Source of the DNA: Peptococcaceae bacterium 1109
Lineage (GTDB): Bacteria > Bacillota > Limnochordia > Darwinibacteriales > Darwinibacteriaceae
Direction: 5' to 3'
Length of the DNA stretch: 64,000 nt
NCBI GenBank assembly: GCA_001028815.1
Contig: LDJB01000001.1
Location: 119,297-183,296, forward strand
Positions 1 through 9,462 of this stretch are shown here, piece by piece. The position numbers were made by a program, and so were the translations under genes. Under the pieces are notes generated by a model, which was given only the letters and a program-made list of their open reading frames with translations, was not told the origin of the DNA and did not search any database. Each line of letters starts with the position of its first letter. Position 1 is the first letter of the stretch.

Positions 1-1448
1 ATGTGGGCCTGGATTATCTCACCCTTGACCGGGCCGCGGGCACTTTGTCAGGAGGAGAAGCCCAGCGGATCCGCCTGGCCACCCAGATTGGATCGGGCCT
101 GGTGGGCGTGTTGTATATCCTGGACGAGCCCAGCATAGGCCTGCACCAGCGGGATAATGAGAAGCTTCTCGATGCCCTGTGCCGGCTGCGGGACCTGGGT
201 AACACCTTGCTAGTTGTGGAGCACGATGAAGACACAATCCGGGCCGCGGATTGGATCGTGGACATGGGGCCCCGGGCAGGGAGCGAAGGCGGCTATGTGG
301 TGGCCGAGGGAACCTTTGAGGACATCTGCGCGGAGCCCAAATCCCTTACCGGGCAGTACCTCTCAGGGGTGCGGGCTATAAAGCTCCCCCATTCCCGCAG
401 GCAGCCTAATGGGTGTTGGCTTCGGGTCAAGGGAGCCAAAGAAAACAACCTGAAGAATATTGACGTAGACTTCCCCATGGGTGTGTTTGTGGCAGTGACC
501 GGTGTCTCTGGGTCTGGCAAGAGCACCTTGGTCAATGAAATCCTCTACAAGCGCCTCAGCAAAGAACTCTACCGGTCTAGCGCCCGGCCTGGCCGCCACG
601 ATGAACTTGAGGGGTTAGAGCATGTGGATAAGGTTATCGAGATTGATCAGTCTCCCATTGGGCGGACCCCCCGGTCTAACCCTGCAACTTACACAGGGGT
701 ATTCGACAGTATCCGAGAAGTGTTCGCGATGACCAATGAGGCCAAGATTCGTGGTTATTCCAAAGGCCGGTTTAGCTTCAACGTGAAGGGAGGCCGCTGT
801 GAAGCCTGCAAGGGGGACGGGATTATCCGCATCGAGATGCACTTCCTTCCTGATGTATACGTCCCCTGTGATGTCTGCAAGGGCAGCCGCTACTCTCGGG
901 AGACTTTGCAGGTGAAGTACAAGGGTAAGTCCATCGCGGACGTCTTGGATATGCGGGTGGAAGAAGCGGTGGAATTCTTCAAAAACATCCCCCGGATTCA
1001 TAGGAAGATTCAGACCCTTTACGATGTAGGATTAGGGTACATTAAGCTGGGGCAGCCCGCGACGGAACTTTCAGGTGGTGAAGCGCAGCGGGTGAAGCTT
1101 GCCACTGAACTCAGCCGGCGTAGTAATGGCCGGACTGTGTACATCCTCGACGAACCCACCACAGGGCTGCACTTTGAGGATATCCGCAAGCTCCTTCAGG
1201 TACTGCACCGCTTAGTGGATGCCGGGGATACGGTAATTGTCATTGAACACAACTTGGATGTGATCAAGACCGCGGATTACGTTATCGACCTCGGCCCTGA
1301 GGGTGGGGATGGGGGCGGAACGGTGGTAGCTGCAGGCACTCCCGAAGAGGTGGCGCAGGTGCCCCGATCTCACACGGGCCGCTTTCTAAGGCGGGCCTTG
1401 GCTGACCCCAGGGCCATAGGGAGCGTGCTGAAGGTGGATGCCCAATGA
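1..1448 (+). CDS. uvrA: Excinuclease ABC subunit A (UvrA), C-terminal part, 5' truncated by window edge
   Basis: ABC signature [19 protein letters not shown], second Walker [16 protein letters not shown], zinc-finger CEACKGDG...[24 protein letters not shown]; followed by uvrC. Confidence 0.97.
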   Translation, partial: VGLDYLTLDRAAGTLSGGEAQRIRLATQIGSGLVGVLYILDEPSIGLHQRDNEKLLDALCRLRDLGNTLLVVEHDEDTIRAADWIVDMGPRAGSEGGYVVAEGTFEDICAEPKSLTGQYLSGVRAIKLPHSRRQPNGCWLRVKGAKENNLKNIDVDFPMGVFVAVTGVSGSGKSTLVNEILYKRLSKELYRSSARPGRHDELEGLEHVDKVIEIDQSPIGRTPRSNPATYTGVFDSIREVFAMTNEAKIRGYSKGRFSFNVKGGRCEACKGDGIIRIEMHFLPDVYVPCDVCKGSRYSRETLQVKYKGKSIADVLDMRVEEAVEFFKNIPRIHRKIQTLYDVGLGYIKLGQPATELSGGEAQRVKLATELSRRSNGRTVYILDEPTTGLHFEDIRKLLQVLHRLVDAGDTVIVIEHNLDVIKTADYVIDLGPEGGDGGGTVVAAGTPEEVAQVPRSHTGRFLRRALADPRAIGSVLKVDAQ

Positions 1449-3292
1449 GTCTTGAACACAAGCTTGCCACCTTGCCTACCCGGCCAGGGGTGTACTTGAT
1501 GAAGAACGAAGCGGGGGAGATCATCTACGTTGGCAAGGCCAAGAACCTCCGCAACCGGGTGCGTTCGTATTTCCAGCGTGCCAAGGACCACGCGCCGAAA
1601 GTGCGGGTGATGGTGAGCCACATCACAGATCTTGAGTACATTGTCACCGACTCAGAAGTGGAGGCGCTGATCCTTGAAAACAACCTCATCAAGGAGCATG
1701 CCCCCCGGTATAACGTAAGGCTCAAAGATGATAAAACCTACCCGTATATCAAGGTGACCTTAAATGAGCATTTCCCCCGGGTGCTGTTAGTGCGCAGCAG
1801 GGTAAATGATGGGGCCCGGTATTTTGGCCCCTATACTGACGTTAAGGCTGTCCGGGAGACGCTGGATTTCCTGCGGGCAGTTTTCCCCGTGCGCACGTGC
1901 AGGAAAGACATCAAGCCGGGAGCCTCTGATCGGCCGTGCCTCAACTACCACTTGGGCCGATGCGAAGCGCCATGCGCAGGCCTGATTTCCAAGGAAGCAT
2001 ATGGGGCCATGATTGACGAAGTGATTGCCTTTCTAGAGGGCAAAGTGGAGCATGTGATTCCCAAACTTACTCAGAAGATGCAAGCTGCCGCGGATAAGCT
2101 GGAGTACGAGAAAGCGGCACGCATCCGGGATCAGATTCAGGCCATTCAGAAGATGGCTGAGCGGCAGAAGATCGTAGCTCACCATGGAGAGGACCAGGAT
2201 TTCTTAGGATACGCTCGGGTCAGCGATCTGGCCTGTGTGCAAGTGTTCTTTGTCCGGGAAGGTAAAGTGGTGGGGCGGGACCACTTCTTGCTGGACTGCT
2301 CCACCGAAGAGGATGAACCAGAAATCTTAGGAGCTTTTATCAAGCAGTTTTATGCTCAAGCGGCTTACATCCCCAAGTCCATTTTCCTTCCCTTAGAACT
2401 GGATGAGCCCGAGGTACTGGAAAGCTGGCTGAGCGACCTAAGGGGAAGCAGGGTTTACCTCCACGTTCCCAAGAGGGGCGCAAAGAAAGCCTTGGTGGAT
2501 ATGGTGATGGAAAACGCCAACACCGTGCTCCAGGTAGCCCGCTCACGGGAGGAGAGGCGAGAAGCAGATATTGCTGAAGCTCTGCAGCAGCTGGAAGAGG
2601 TGTTGGGGCTAGAGGCTCCCCCTGCCCGCATCGAGGCCTACGACATTTCCAACACCCAGGGGAAAGAAATAGTGGCCTCAATGGTAGTTATGATCGAGGG
2701 TAAGCTGGCAGGCGACGAGTACCGCCGCTTCCGCATTCGGGAGGTACAGGACGGGCCGAATGACTATCGATCTATGCAGGAAGTGATTGGGCGAAGGTTC
2801 CGCAGAGGGCTGCAGGAACGAGCGGATGGGGAGGATGGGAAGTTTACAGCGTTCCCTGACTTGGTCTTAATTGACGGAGGGAAGGGGCAGCTCAGTGCGG
2901 CCATCCAGGTTCGGGACGAGTTGGGCCTGGACATCCCCTTCATCAGCCTTGCAGAAAGGCTGGAGGAAGTATTTGTCGAAGGGCAGTCACTTCCGGTGAA
3001 CCTGCCTCGGAACACCAAGGGTTCTCTCCTCTTGCAGCGGCTCAGGGATGAGGCGCACCGCTTTGCCTTAACCTACCACCGCAATCTCCGCGGGAAGGCA
3101 AGCCGCAGTTCTGTTTTGGATCATATCCCTGGAGTGGGCCCAAAGCGAAAGAAGGCGCTGCTGCGCCATTTCGGTACGGTGAAGGCTATTCGGGAGGCTT
3201 CTGTGGAGGATCTTTGCCAGGTGGAGGGGATCAACCGCAAGGTTGCAGAGGAAATATACCAGCATATGCACGGAGCCGAAGGTGGGGCCTAG
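1445..3292 (+). CDS. uvrC: Excinuclease ABC subunit C (UvrC)
   Basis: GIY-YIG start ([31 protein letters not shown]), UVR motif, C-terminal HhH; overlaps uvrA stop. Confidence 0.97.
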   Translation: MSLEHKLATLPTRPGVYLMKNEAGEIIYVGKAKNLRNRVRSYFQRAKDHAPKVRVMVSHITDLEYIVTDSEVEALILENNLIKEHAPRYNVRLKDDKTYPYIKVTLNEHFPRVLLVRSRVNDGARYFGPYTDVKAVRETLDFLRAVFPVRTCRKDIKPGASDRPCLNYHLGRCEAPCAGLISKEAYGAMIDEVIAFLEGKVEHVIPKLTQKMQAAADKLEYEKAARIRDQIQAIQKMAERQKIVAHHGEDQDFLGYARVSDLACVQVFFVREGKVVGRDHFLLDCSTEEDEPEILGAFIKQFYAQAAYIPKSIFLPLELDEPEVLESWLSDLRGSRVYLHVPKRGAKKALVDMVMENANTVLQVARSREERREADIAEALQQLEEVLGLEAPPARIEAYDISNTQGKEIVASMVVMIEGKLAGDEYRRFRIREVQDGPNDYRSMQEVIGRRFRRGLQERADGEDGKFTAFPDLVLIDGGKGQLSAAIQVRDELGLDIPFISLAERLEEVFVEGQSLPVNLPRNTKGSLLLQRLRDEAHRFALTYHRNLRGKASRSSVLDHIPGVGPKRKKALLRHFGTVKAIREASVEDLCQVEGINRKVAEEIYQHMHGAEGGA

Positions 3293-3314
3293 CCCGCCCT
3301 CGGCTCCGTTTTTC
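3270..3314. terminator. Long hairpin (ACGGAGCCGA...TCGGCTCCGT) followed by TTTTT, between convergent genes
   Basis: Inverted repeat 3270-3279/3300-3309 with additional internal pairing GGTGGGGC/GCCCGCC. Confidence 0.75.
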
Positions 3315-3315
3315 A

Positions 3316-4056
3316 CTAGAAGTGCCACGTTACGCCCACTGTGACTCCTGAGTAGCCCGCTCTGGTGGGGCCAACATCATCACTTACCGCGTACTCAAAC
3401 TCGTCGATTTTGTATGATCCGCCTTGGATTCCCAGGCGCGCTGCGTATTGCTCGGAAATATCGTATTCTAAGCCTAGCTGGTAGCTATAGGCGCTGCCGT
3501 CGATTTGCTTGATGGACTTGTTGCTTTGGGTATACTCCCATCTAAACCACGGAGCCGCTGTGATGAGGGCATCCGCAGTAAACCGTTCTGCTAGTTCAAA
3601 CTGGACCACCGCTTGGCCTGCGAATCCCTGGCCAGCATAGGAGATCGGTGCACCGCCCCTTATTTCCGGGTGTTTCAGATTGAGCCACATAAGGCTGTAT
3701 CCCAGTCCTCCGTAGACCTTCATTCCCGTTTCCTCCAGGAATTGGTATGCGGCCCCGAAGTGAAGGGTGGACCTGCCGTGTTGGGACTGGACTTCATCTT
3801 CGCCCTCGCCCACTTGCATGCTCAGGCGGTTAGCACTCTGATAAAAGGCGTTGAACAGCAAATCCTGATGGGTATAGGTTCCAAGTGCTATTGCAGACCA
3901 TTCCGAAACACTGCCTTTCGTATCCTTGTCCAACATCGCGCCGTAACCTGTACCGCCGTAGGATAGTTGAGTGGTCAGGTCAAATTGTGCCAAACTGGGA
4001 ACGGTCATGGTTAAGGCCAGGGTAAGCGTTAACACTAGAGTCCAAGCTTTTGCCAC
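3316..4056 (-). CDS. Secreted outer-membrane beta-barrel-like protein, C-terminal ...VTVGVTWHF
   Basis: Signal peptide VAKAWTLVLTLTLALTMTVPSLAQ from GTG at 4056 with upstream AGGAAG; alternating amphipathic strands; C-terminal Phe. ORF track extends to 4113. Confidence 0.7.
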   Translation of the reverse strand: MAKAWTLVLTLTLALTMTVPSLAQFDLTTQLSYGGTGYGAMLDKDTKGSVSEWSAIALGTYTHQDLLFNAFYQSANRLSMQVGEGEDEVQSQHGRSTLHFGAAYQFLEETGMKVYGGLGYSLMWLNLKHPEIRGGAPISYAGQGFAGQAVVQFELAERFTADALITAAPWFRWEYTQSNKSIKQIDGSAYSYQLGLEYDISEQYAARLGIQGGSYKIDEFEYAVSDDVGPTRAGYSGVTVGVTWHF

Positions 4057-4207
4057 GCCTTGCACTTCCTTTCTGGTGGATGGAATCTTATGTATAATAT
4101 ACCGTTTTTCCACAGGTTTTTCTAGGGGTCCGCCACATTTTGGCAGGAACAGCCGGCCTACTAGCGAATACTAAAAAAGAATTGGCAATTCTAAGGAGGA
4201 TAAGAAC

Positions 4208-4873
4208 GTGAGACGGGTATGGGTTATGGCTTTGATACTTGGTATAGTCTTGGTATTCAGCAGTCTGGGCCTGGCAGCGTCATTCTCTGCAGATGCATCC
4301 TATCTGCTGGGGAAGGTTACTGTGGACGGCGAAGACGAGGGCGAAGACAAGTTTGATCAATGGGGTTTCATGGTGGGTGTATCTGGAGAGCTCTACCCCA
4401 ATGTTGTCTTAGATGGGCGCTTTCTGAACGCTAGCGAGAAGGCAGAAGAGGCAGGCGACGCTGTGGCCACCCAGACTATGTTAAGCGGGGCTCTTTCTTA
4501 CCGGCTTCTGCAAGAAGGCGACTTCGAGGTGCTGGTAGGCGGCGGTTACCAGACCTACAATCGGAAGGGTGCAGAGGGCGACGTCTTTAACGCTGCTGGA
4601 ATCTTTGGTAAGTTGAGCCTTGCACTGAGGCCCGTGGACAAGATGATGCTTGTTGGAGATGTAAGCTATGCGCCATCGTTCAAGTATACCATCGAGGGAG
4701 TTGGAGTAGGAGCTGAGCCAGAGGACTCAGATGCGTTTCTAACTGGACGAGTTTCCCTTAGCTATCAGGTGATGGATCAGTTGAGCGTCCAGGCAACAGT
4801 GATTCGGACGTCCTTCAAGGAGCATAAGTCTGTGAACCTTCTGTACGGCGGCGGCGTGGTATTGACATTCTAG
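4208..4873 (+). CDS. Secreted outer-membrane beta-barrel-like protein, C-terminal ...GGGVVLTF
   Basis: GTG start after AAGGAGG; signal peptide VMALILGIVLVFSSLGLAASF; beta-rich; C-terminal Phe. Confidence 0.7.
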   Translation: MRRVWVMALILGIVLVFSSLGLAASFSADASYLLGKVTVDGEDEGEDKFDQWGFMVGVSGELYPNVVLDGRFLNASEKAEEAGDAVATQTMLSGALSYRLLQEGDFEVLVGGGYQTYNRKGAEGDVFNAAGIFGKLSLALRPVDKMMLVGDVSYAPSFKYTIEGVGVGAEPEDSDAFLTGRVSLSYQVMDQLSVQATVIRTSFKEHKSVNLLYGGGVVLTF

Positions 4874-4889
4874 CAATAGCATTCTTAAA

Positions 4890-4913
4890 GCTCCTAGTGA
4901 TAGGAGCTTTTTT
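4890..4913 (+). terminator. Rho-independent terminator GCTCCTA-GTGA-TAGGAGC-TTTTTT
   Basis: Perfect 7-bp stem plus T tract immediately after CDS 4208-4873. Confidence 0.9.
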
Positions 4914-4937
4914 GTTGCCAAAAATTAATGTGATCCC

Positions 4938-4966
4938 TTGACATGATTAAGGTTGCGGTTTAATAT
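4938..4966 (+). promoter_or_regulatory. sigma-A type promoter TTGACA-N17-TAATAT
   Basis: Consensus -35 and near-consensus -10, 17-bp spacing, upstream of DUF2089 gene. Confidence 0.8.
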
Positions 4967-5025
4967 CTATACAGAACATATCTAAAGTCAAGGGTCAGGT
5001 TTTAATAAATCAAGGGGTGGAGTCA

Positions 5026-5388
5026 ATGTCTAAGAAAACGCTAACCGCCTGTCCGGTGTGTGCCAAGCCTTTGAGGGTAACTCGCTTGCGCTGCAACCAC
5101 TGCGATACCACCATTGAGGGAACTTTTGAAACGTGCAAGTTTTGCCAACTCACACCTGAACAGCGGGACTTTGTGGAAGTATTCCTCACTGCCCGGGGTA
5201 ATATCAAGGAAGTGGAGCGCCTACTAGGGATTTCCTATCCCACGGTGCGCAGCCGCCTGGATACGGTCATTGAAGCCTTGGGCTACCGGGTGGAAAGAGA
5301 TCAGAACAACCAGCGCCGGGCGATCCTAGAGGCTCTGGACAAGGGTGAAATCACGTCGGAAGAGGCTATCAGATTATTGAAAGGCTAG
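5026..5388 (+). CDS. DUF2089 family protein (zinc ribbon + HTH + C-terminal SHOCT-like motif)
   Basis: CPVCAKPLRVTRLRCNHCDTTIEG, LTARGNIKEVERLLGISYPTVRSRLD; ATG at 5026 after AAGGGGTGG. Confidence 0.85.
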   Translation: MSKKTLTACPVCAKPLRVTRLRCNHCDTTIEGTFETCKFCQLTPEQRDFVEVFLTARGNIKEVERLLGISYPTVRSRLDTVIEALGYRVERDQNNQRRAILEALDKGEITSEEAIRLLKG

Positions 5389-5401
5389 GGAGGCATGGGA
5401 A

Positions 5402-6550
5402 ATGAGTGACGAGCAAAGGCTTATCTTGAAGATGCTAGAAGAGGGTAAGATCTCCGCAGCGGAGGCGGAGGCACTGCTCAATGCCTTGGGGCAGCCGGAA
5501 GTGCTGGAAGAGGAAGAGCGCAGTGCGGATGTATGGGAGAAGGTAGAAAAGCAAGGGGAAGATTTTGCGAAGAAGGTGGAGTCCGCTGCAGAACGCTTCG
5601 CCCGCAACATGGAAGAGAAGGTGGAGCCTCGCTTAGCGGATAAACTCTCCCGCCTCTCAAAGATGCTCAGCCGCTTTCCCTTCGTTTCGACTGACGATAC
5701 TTACGAGTTCAGTGAAGAGTTCTACGGCACGTTCCAAGAGGACGGGGACATTGCCCTCACTCTAAAGACCAGTACTGGCCGGATCAGCGTGCAAGGCTGG
5801 AACGAGCCCCAGTTCCGCCTGGTGGTGGTACAGCGCATCCGGGCAAAGGACCGGGAATCGGCCCTGGGGAAGATGTACCGCGTTGAGTTACCTAGTGAAG
5901 AAGCTCTGCGGGAACTGTCCATCGATGTGCCAAGTTTCCCTGATACCTCAGTTTCGCTGGTTCTGAGCGTGCCCCGCACTGTCATTTATCAGCTGGGTTT
6001 CAACACACACAGCGGATCCATCAGCGTTGCGGACCTGTACACTCGCACTGCTAGGCTGACTACTTCCGTCGGTTCCATCGAGGTCCAAGGCCTTCAGGGC
6101 GAGAGCATAGAGTGCACTACTGTGAATGGCTCGTGCAGAGCGGAGCAGATCACCGCCGAATCGTTCGTAGGGCGCACAGGTAACGGTTCCCTGAAGTTGA
6201 AGCAACTCCAGGGGGAAAAGGTGGACTGCGAGACGTCCAACGGATCCATTCGGGTTGAGCCAGTGGTCCGAGGCACAGCGCACTACACTCTGAACACCAC
6301 CAATGGGTCGATCCGGATCGTGCAGAGCGATGCTGAGGTGAAAACAGCCTTTGACCTTTACACCACCGTAGGGCGGATTTCGGTTCCGGAGGAAGCCTTT
6401 GAAATCACCAATGCGGACCGCAGGTCTGGCGGCTGGCACCTTGCGGGTAAGTCCCCAGGCTTTGAGGGAGGGGCTAATCGCCTGCACTTGCACGCAAAAA
6501 CGGGCTCCGGTTCTATTCGCCTGGACACTAGCGGAGGTGGTCAGGATTAA
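5402..6550 (+). CDS. DUF4097 family beta-strand repeat protein with N-terminal SHOCT-like motif (YvlB-like)
   Basis: Repeated SGSISV / GSIEVQG / NGSLKLKQL / NGSIRV strands; N-term ILKMLEEGKISAAEAEALLNALG. Confidence 0.8.
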   Translation: MSDEQRLILKMLEEGKISAAEAEALLNALGQPEVLEEEERSADVWEKVEKQGEDFAKKVESAAERFARNMEEKVEPRLADKLSRLSKMLSRFPFVSTDDTYEFSEEFYGTFQEDGDIALTLKTSTGRISVQGWNEPQFRLVVVQRIRAKDRESALGKMYRVELPSEEALRELSIDVPSFPDTSVSLVLSVPRTVIYQLGFNTHSGSISVADLYTRTARLTTSVGSIEVQGLQGESIECTTVNGSCRAEQITAESFVGRTGNGSLKLKQLQGEKVDCETSNGSIRVEPVVRGTAHYTLNTTNGSIRIVQSDAEVKTAFDLYTTVGRISVPEEAFEITNADRRSGGWHLAGKSPGFEGGANRLHLHAKTGSGSIRLDTSGGGQD

Positions 6551-6884
6551 CGCGGAACGCATTCAGATTCTCACCATGCTTCAAGAAGGGAAAATCAGCG
6601 TCCCAGAGGCGGAGCGGCTCTTGGAGGCCATCTCCACTGGGGGGAGGCAGAGGGAAGAGGAACGCATCCTGCGCCTGCGCATCACAGAACAAGGCAGGGT
6701 TATGGCAAATGTTCGCCTTCCTTTTGGGTTGGTTGAAAGCGTAAGCACTGCCCTCAGCAGTGCGGGCCAGGCCGGGATCCCGTGGCAAAGCATCCTTTCC
6801 AAGGTTCAGGCAGGAATAGGCGGCAAACTTGTCGAAGTGGAAGAGCCAAACCAAGACCGCAAGGTTGAAATATTAGTAGAATAG
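6537..6884 (+). CDS. SHOCT-like domain protein (YvlB N-terminal-like)
   Basis: IQILTMLQEGKISVPEAERLLEAIS; GTG start overlaps previous stop; ORF track 6399-6884. Confidence 0.65.
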   Translation: MVRINAERIQILTMLQEGKISVPEAERLLEAISTGGRQREEERILRLRITEQGRVMANVRLPFGLVESVSTALSSAGQAGIPWQSILSKVQAGIGGKLVEVEEPNQDRKVEILVE

Positions 6885-6911
6885 GGGGCGGGAAGCAACC
6901 CGCCCCCTTTT
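6884..6911 (+). terminator. GGGGGCGGG-aagcaa-CCCGCCCCC-TTTT terminator
   Basis: Perfect 9-bp GC stem plus T run. Confidence 0.85.
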
Positions 6912-6928
6912 AAAGTGGAGGGAACTAT

Positions 6929-7762
6929 GTGGTTAAGCTGATTGTTTCGGACTTGGACGATACGCTCTTATCCAACGATCTGACTATTTCCCCTGCAAAT
7001 CTTCATGCCATCGCCCAGGCCCGGGCACAGGGCATCATCTTCACATTCGCGACAGGACGGATGTTCGTCTCCTCGCTGCCCTATGCCAAGCAGCTCGAGC
7101 TTCCAGGGGATGTGCCCCTGATCTGCTATAACGGTGCACTCATCCAGCGCATCGATGGGGAAGTGATCTACAAAAACCCCTTGCCCCACGACGTGGCCTT
7201 GGACATTGTGCGGTACTGCGCGGACCGGGGTTGGACCACCAATCTGTATTACGAAGATGTGCTCTACGTAAACCAGGTAAATCCAGATGTGGAATACTAC
7301 ACAACCGTGGCCCGGGTCTCCGCAAATGAAGTGGGAGATTTGCAGGAGTTTCTAAAGATTGGGCGAAAAGCACCAGAAAAGATCCTGATCGTTTCCCCCG
7401 AGGAAAAAAACAGTGCCCGGCGGGAGCTCTTGGTGGCGGAGTTCGGGGACGCGGCTCAGATTGTCCAGTCTAAGCGGCGCTATTTGGAGATCACCAATGC
7501 AAATGCTTTGAAATCTACCGCTTTGGAGTGGCTCGTCCAATATTTGGGTTTGAGCATGGAAGAGGTATTAGCCATCGGGGATAGTAATAATGATGTAGAG
7601 ATGCTGCGAGAGGCAGGGATTGGGGTGGCAGTGGCCAACGCTGTCCCTGCGGCAAAGTCCGAGGCGGATTATCTTACCCTGTCCAATAATGAGGGCGGAG
7701 TAGCCAAGGCTATCTGGGATTTTGCCCTCGGAGGACAAGCTGGTAACCAGGCGATAAACTGA
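6929..7762 (+). CDS. Cof-type HAD-IIB family hydrolase
   Basis: SDLDDTLL, FATGRM, IGDSNNDVEMLREAGIGVAVANA. Confidence 0.9.
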   Translation: MVKLIVSDLDDTLLSNDLTISPANLHAIAQARAQGIIFTFATGRMFVSSLPYAKQLELPGDVPLICYNGALIQRIDGEVIYKNPLPHDVALDIVRYCADRGWTTNLYYEDVLYVNQVNPDVEYYTTVARVSANEVGDLQEFLKIGRKAPEKILIVSPEEKNSARRELLVAEFGDAAQIVQSKRRYLEITNANALKSTALEWLVQYLGLSMEEVLAIGDSNNDVEMLREAGIGVAVANAVPAAKSEADYLTLSNNEGGVAKAIWDFALGGQAGNQAIN

Positions 7763-7810
7763 TCCCCGCAAATAACTGCAGATTTTTTTACAATGAAGAT
7801 GAAGTTTCTT

Positions 7811-7839
7811 TTGCCAAATTGAGAGATGTGTGTTATTAT
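7811..7839 (+). promoter_or_regulatory. Putative promoter TTGCCA-N17-TATTAT
   Basis: Spacing 17, upstream of ABC ATPase gene. Confidence 0.55.
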
Positions 7840-7862
7840 TACTTTGTAATATAATAACATCC

Positions 7863-7897
7863 CGGGCTTACAGCCCGAATCTCAGATACACTGAGAT
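7863..7897 (+). promoter_or_regulatory. Two tandem small hairpins in 5' leader (CGGGCT/AGCCCG and ATCTCAG/CTGAGAT)
   Basis: Two adjacent perfect inverted repeats before the SD of the ABC ATPase gene. Confidence 0.4.
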
Positions 7898-7925
7898 ATA
7901 AATCCGTTGGAGAGGAGATTTACCG

Positions 7926-9032
7926 TTGGCACAAGTATTGCTAAAAAATGTTACCAAGCGCTTCGGCAACGTAGTTGCCGTGAACAACATCAGTCTGGAC
8001 ATCAAGGACAAAGAGTTTATCGTTCTGGTCGGGCCATCTGGATGTGGTAAGTCCACCACACTGCGGATGGTAGCAGGCCTGGAGGAGATCTCAGACGGGA
8101 CCATCACCATCGGTGATACCGTTGTGAACGATGTTCCTCCGAAGGATCGGGACATCGCCATGGTGTTCCAAAACTATGCTCTCTATCCACATATGGACGT
8201 TTACAACAACATGGCTTTCGGCTTGAAACTGCGGAAGTTCCCCAAGCATGAAATCGATCAGCGTGTGAAGGAAGCCGCTAAGATGCTTGGCATCGAGAAC
8301 TTGCTGGATCGCAAACCGAAGGCTCTCTCCGGTGGCCAGCGCCAGCGTGTTGCCGTAGGCCGTGCGATTGTGCGTGAACCAAAGGTATTCTTGATGGACG
8401 AACCTCTGTCCAACTTAGACGCGAAGCTCCGCGTGCAGATGAGAGCTGAGCTGAGCAAACTTCATAATCGCTTGCAGACCACCATCATCTACGTTACCCA
8501 CGACCAGACCGAGGCTATGACCATGGGTGACCGGATTGTGGTTATGAAAGACGGCGTTATCCAGCAGGTAGGTGCTCCTCTGGAGATCTACAACTATCCT
8601 AACAACGTGTTCGTTGCTGGCTTTATCGGCAGCCCTGCTATGAACTTCCTCGATGTAGTACTTCGCAGGGAAGGCGAGACCTATTTCGTAGATGCCAAGA
8701 CCTTCAAGCTGCCTATCCCAGCGGAGAAGGCTGCAGGCATCAAGAGCCTGGGCAGCTACGTTGATAAGCACGTTGTCCTTGGTATCCGTCCAGAGGATAT
8801 CGAAGACGTAGCGTTGGTTGAGCATGATCCGGCAAGCGTCATCGAAGCGGATATCGACGTGACTGAGCCCATGGGCGCAGAAGTTTACGTCTACTTCTCC
8901 AGCGGTGACAACAGCTTCATCGCTCGCCTTGACGCAGCAACAAGGGCCACCGATGGCGGTTCCTTGAGAGTTGGCTTCAACATGAACAAAATCCATCTCT
9001 TTGACAAGGACACCGAAGAGGTCATCCGGTAG
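7926..9032 (+). CDS. ABC transporter ATP-binding protein, MsmK/UgpC (sugar) family
   Basis: VGPSGCGKSTTLRMVAGLE, SGGQRQRVAVGRAIVREPKVFLMDEPLSNLDAKLRVQMR, C-terminal TOBE/OB region. Confidence 0.93.
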   Translation: MAQVLLKNVTKRFGNVVAVNNISLDIKDKEFIVLVGPSGCGKSTTLRMVAGLEEISDGTITIGDTVVNDVPPKDRDIAMVFQNYALYPHMDVYNNMAFGLKLRKFPKHEIDQRVKEAAKMLGIENLLDRKPKALSGGQRQRVAVGRAIVREPKVFLMDEPLSNLDAKLRVQMRAELSKLHNRLQTTIIYVTHDQTEAMTMGDRIVVMKDGVIQQVGAPLEIYNYPNNVFVAGFIGSPAMNFLDVVLRREGETYFVDAKTFKLPIPAEKAAGIKSLGSYVDKHVVLGIRPEDIEDVALVEHDPASVIEADIDVTEPMGAEVYVYFSSGDNSFIARLDAATRATDGGSLRVGFNMNKIHLFDKDTEEVIR

Positions 9033-9057
9033 TAATCAAACTGGAGAACGGAATATC

Positions 9058-9085
9058 AGAGGCGGCGAAAGCCGCCTCTTTCTTG
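9058..9085 (+). terminator. AGAGGCGGC-gaaa-GCCGCCTCT-TTC terminator
   Basis: Perfect 9-bp stem with GAAA tetraloop plus T-rich tail. Confidence 0.85.
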
Positions 9086-9462
9086 TTCCTTCCTTAAGCA
9101 GGGCTGGAATAATCTACATCCCAAAGCGGGGGAGGAATCTGGTTGTAGAAGCAGAAATGTTATACACGAACCATCACCCCAAGGCATTGATCACAGCAAG
9201 CTTCTTTTTTTCGCCGCAACAGTAACTTATGTTAGTCATCATTTTCGGTGATGGGTTTCAGCCGCAGTCAATCTTCCCCGAAAGGAGGTGCGTCCCCTTG
9301 GAAAGACAGCAGGCTGAAGAAGCGCACGCAACAGTACTACCAAATGGAACCGGAGATGACACAGTGAGGAAACGTGGATACTCAAAGGTGAAATCTCCTA
9401 TTGCAGCACTAGATGGAAAGGTGCGCTTGCAAAACTCAAACAGAGAAGGGGATTTGCTAACT

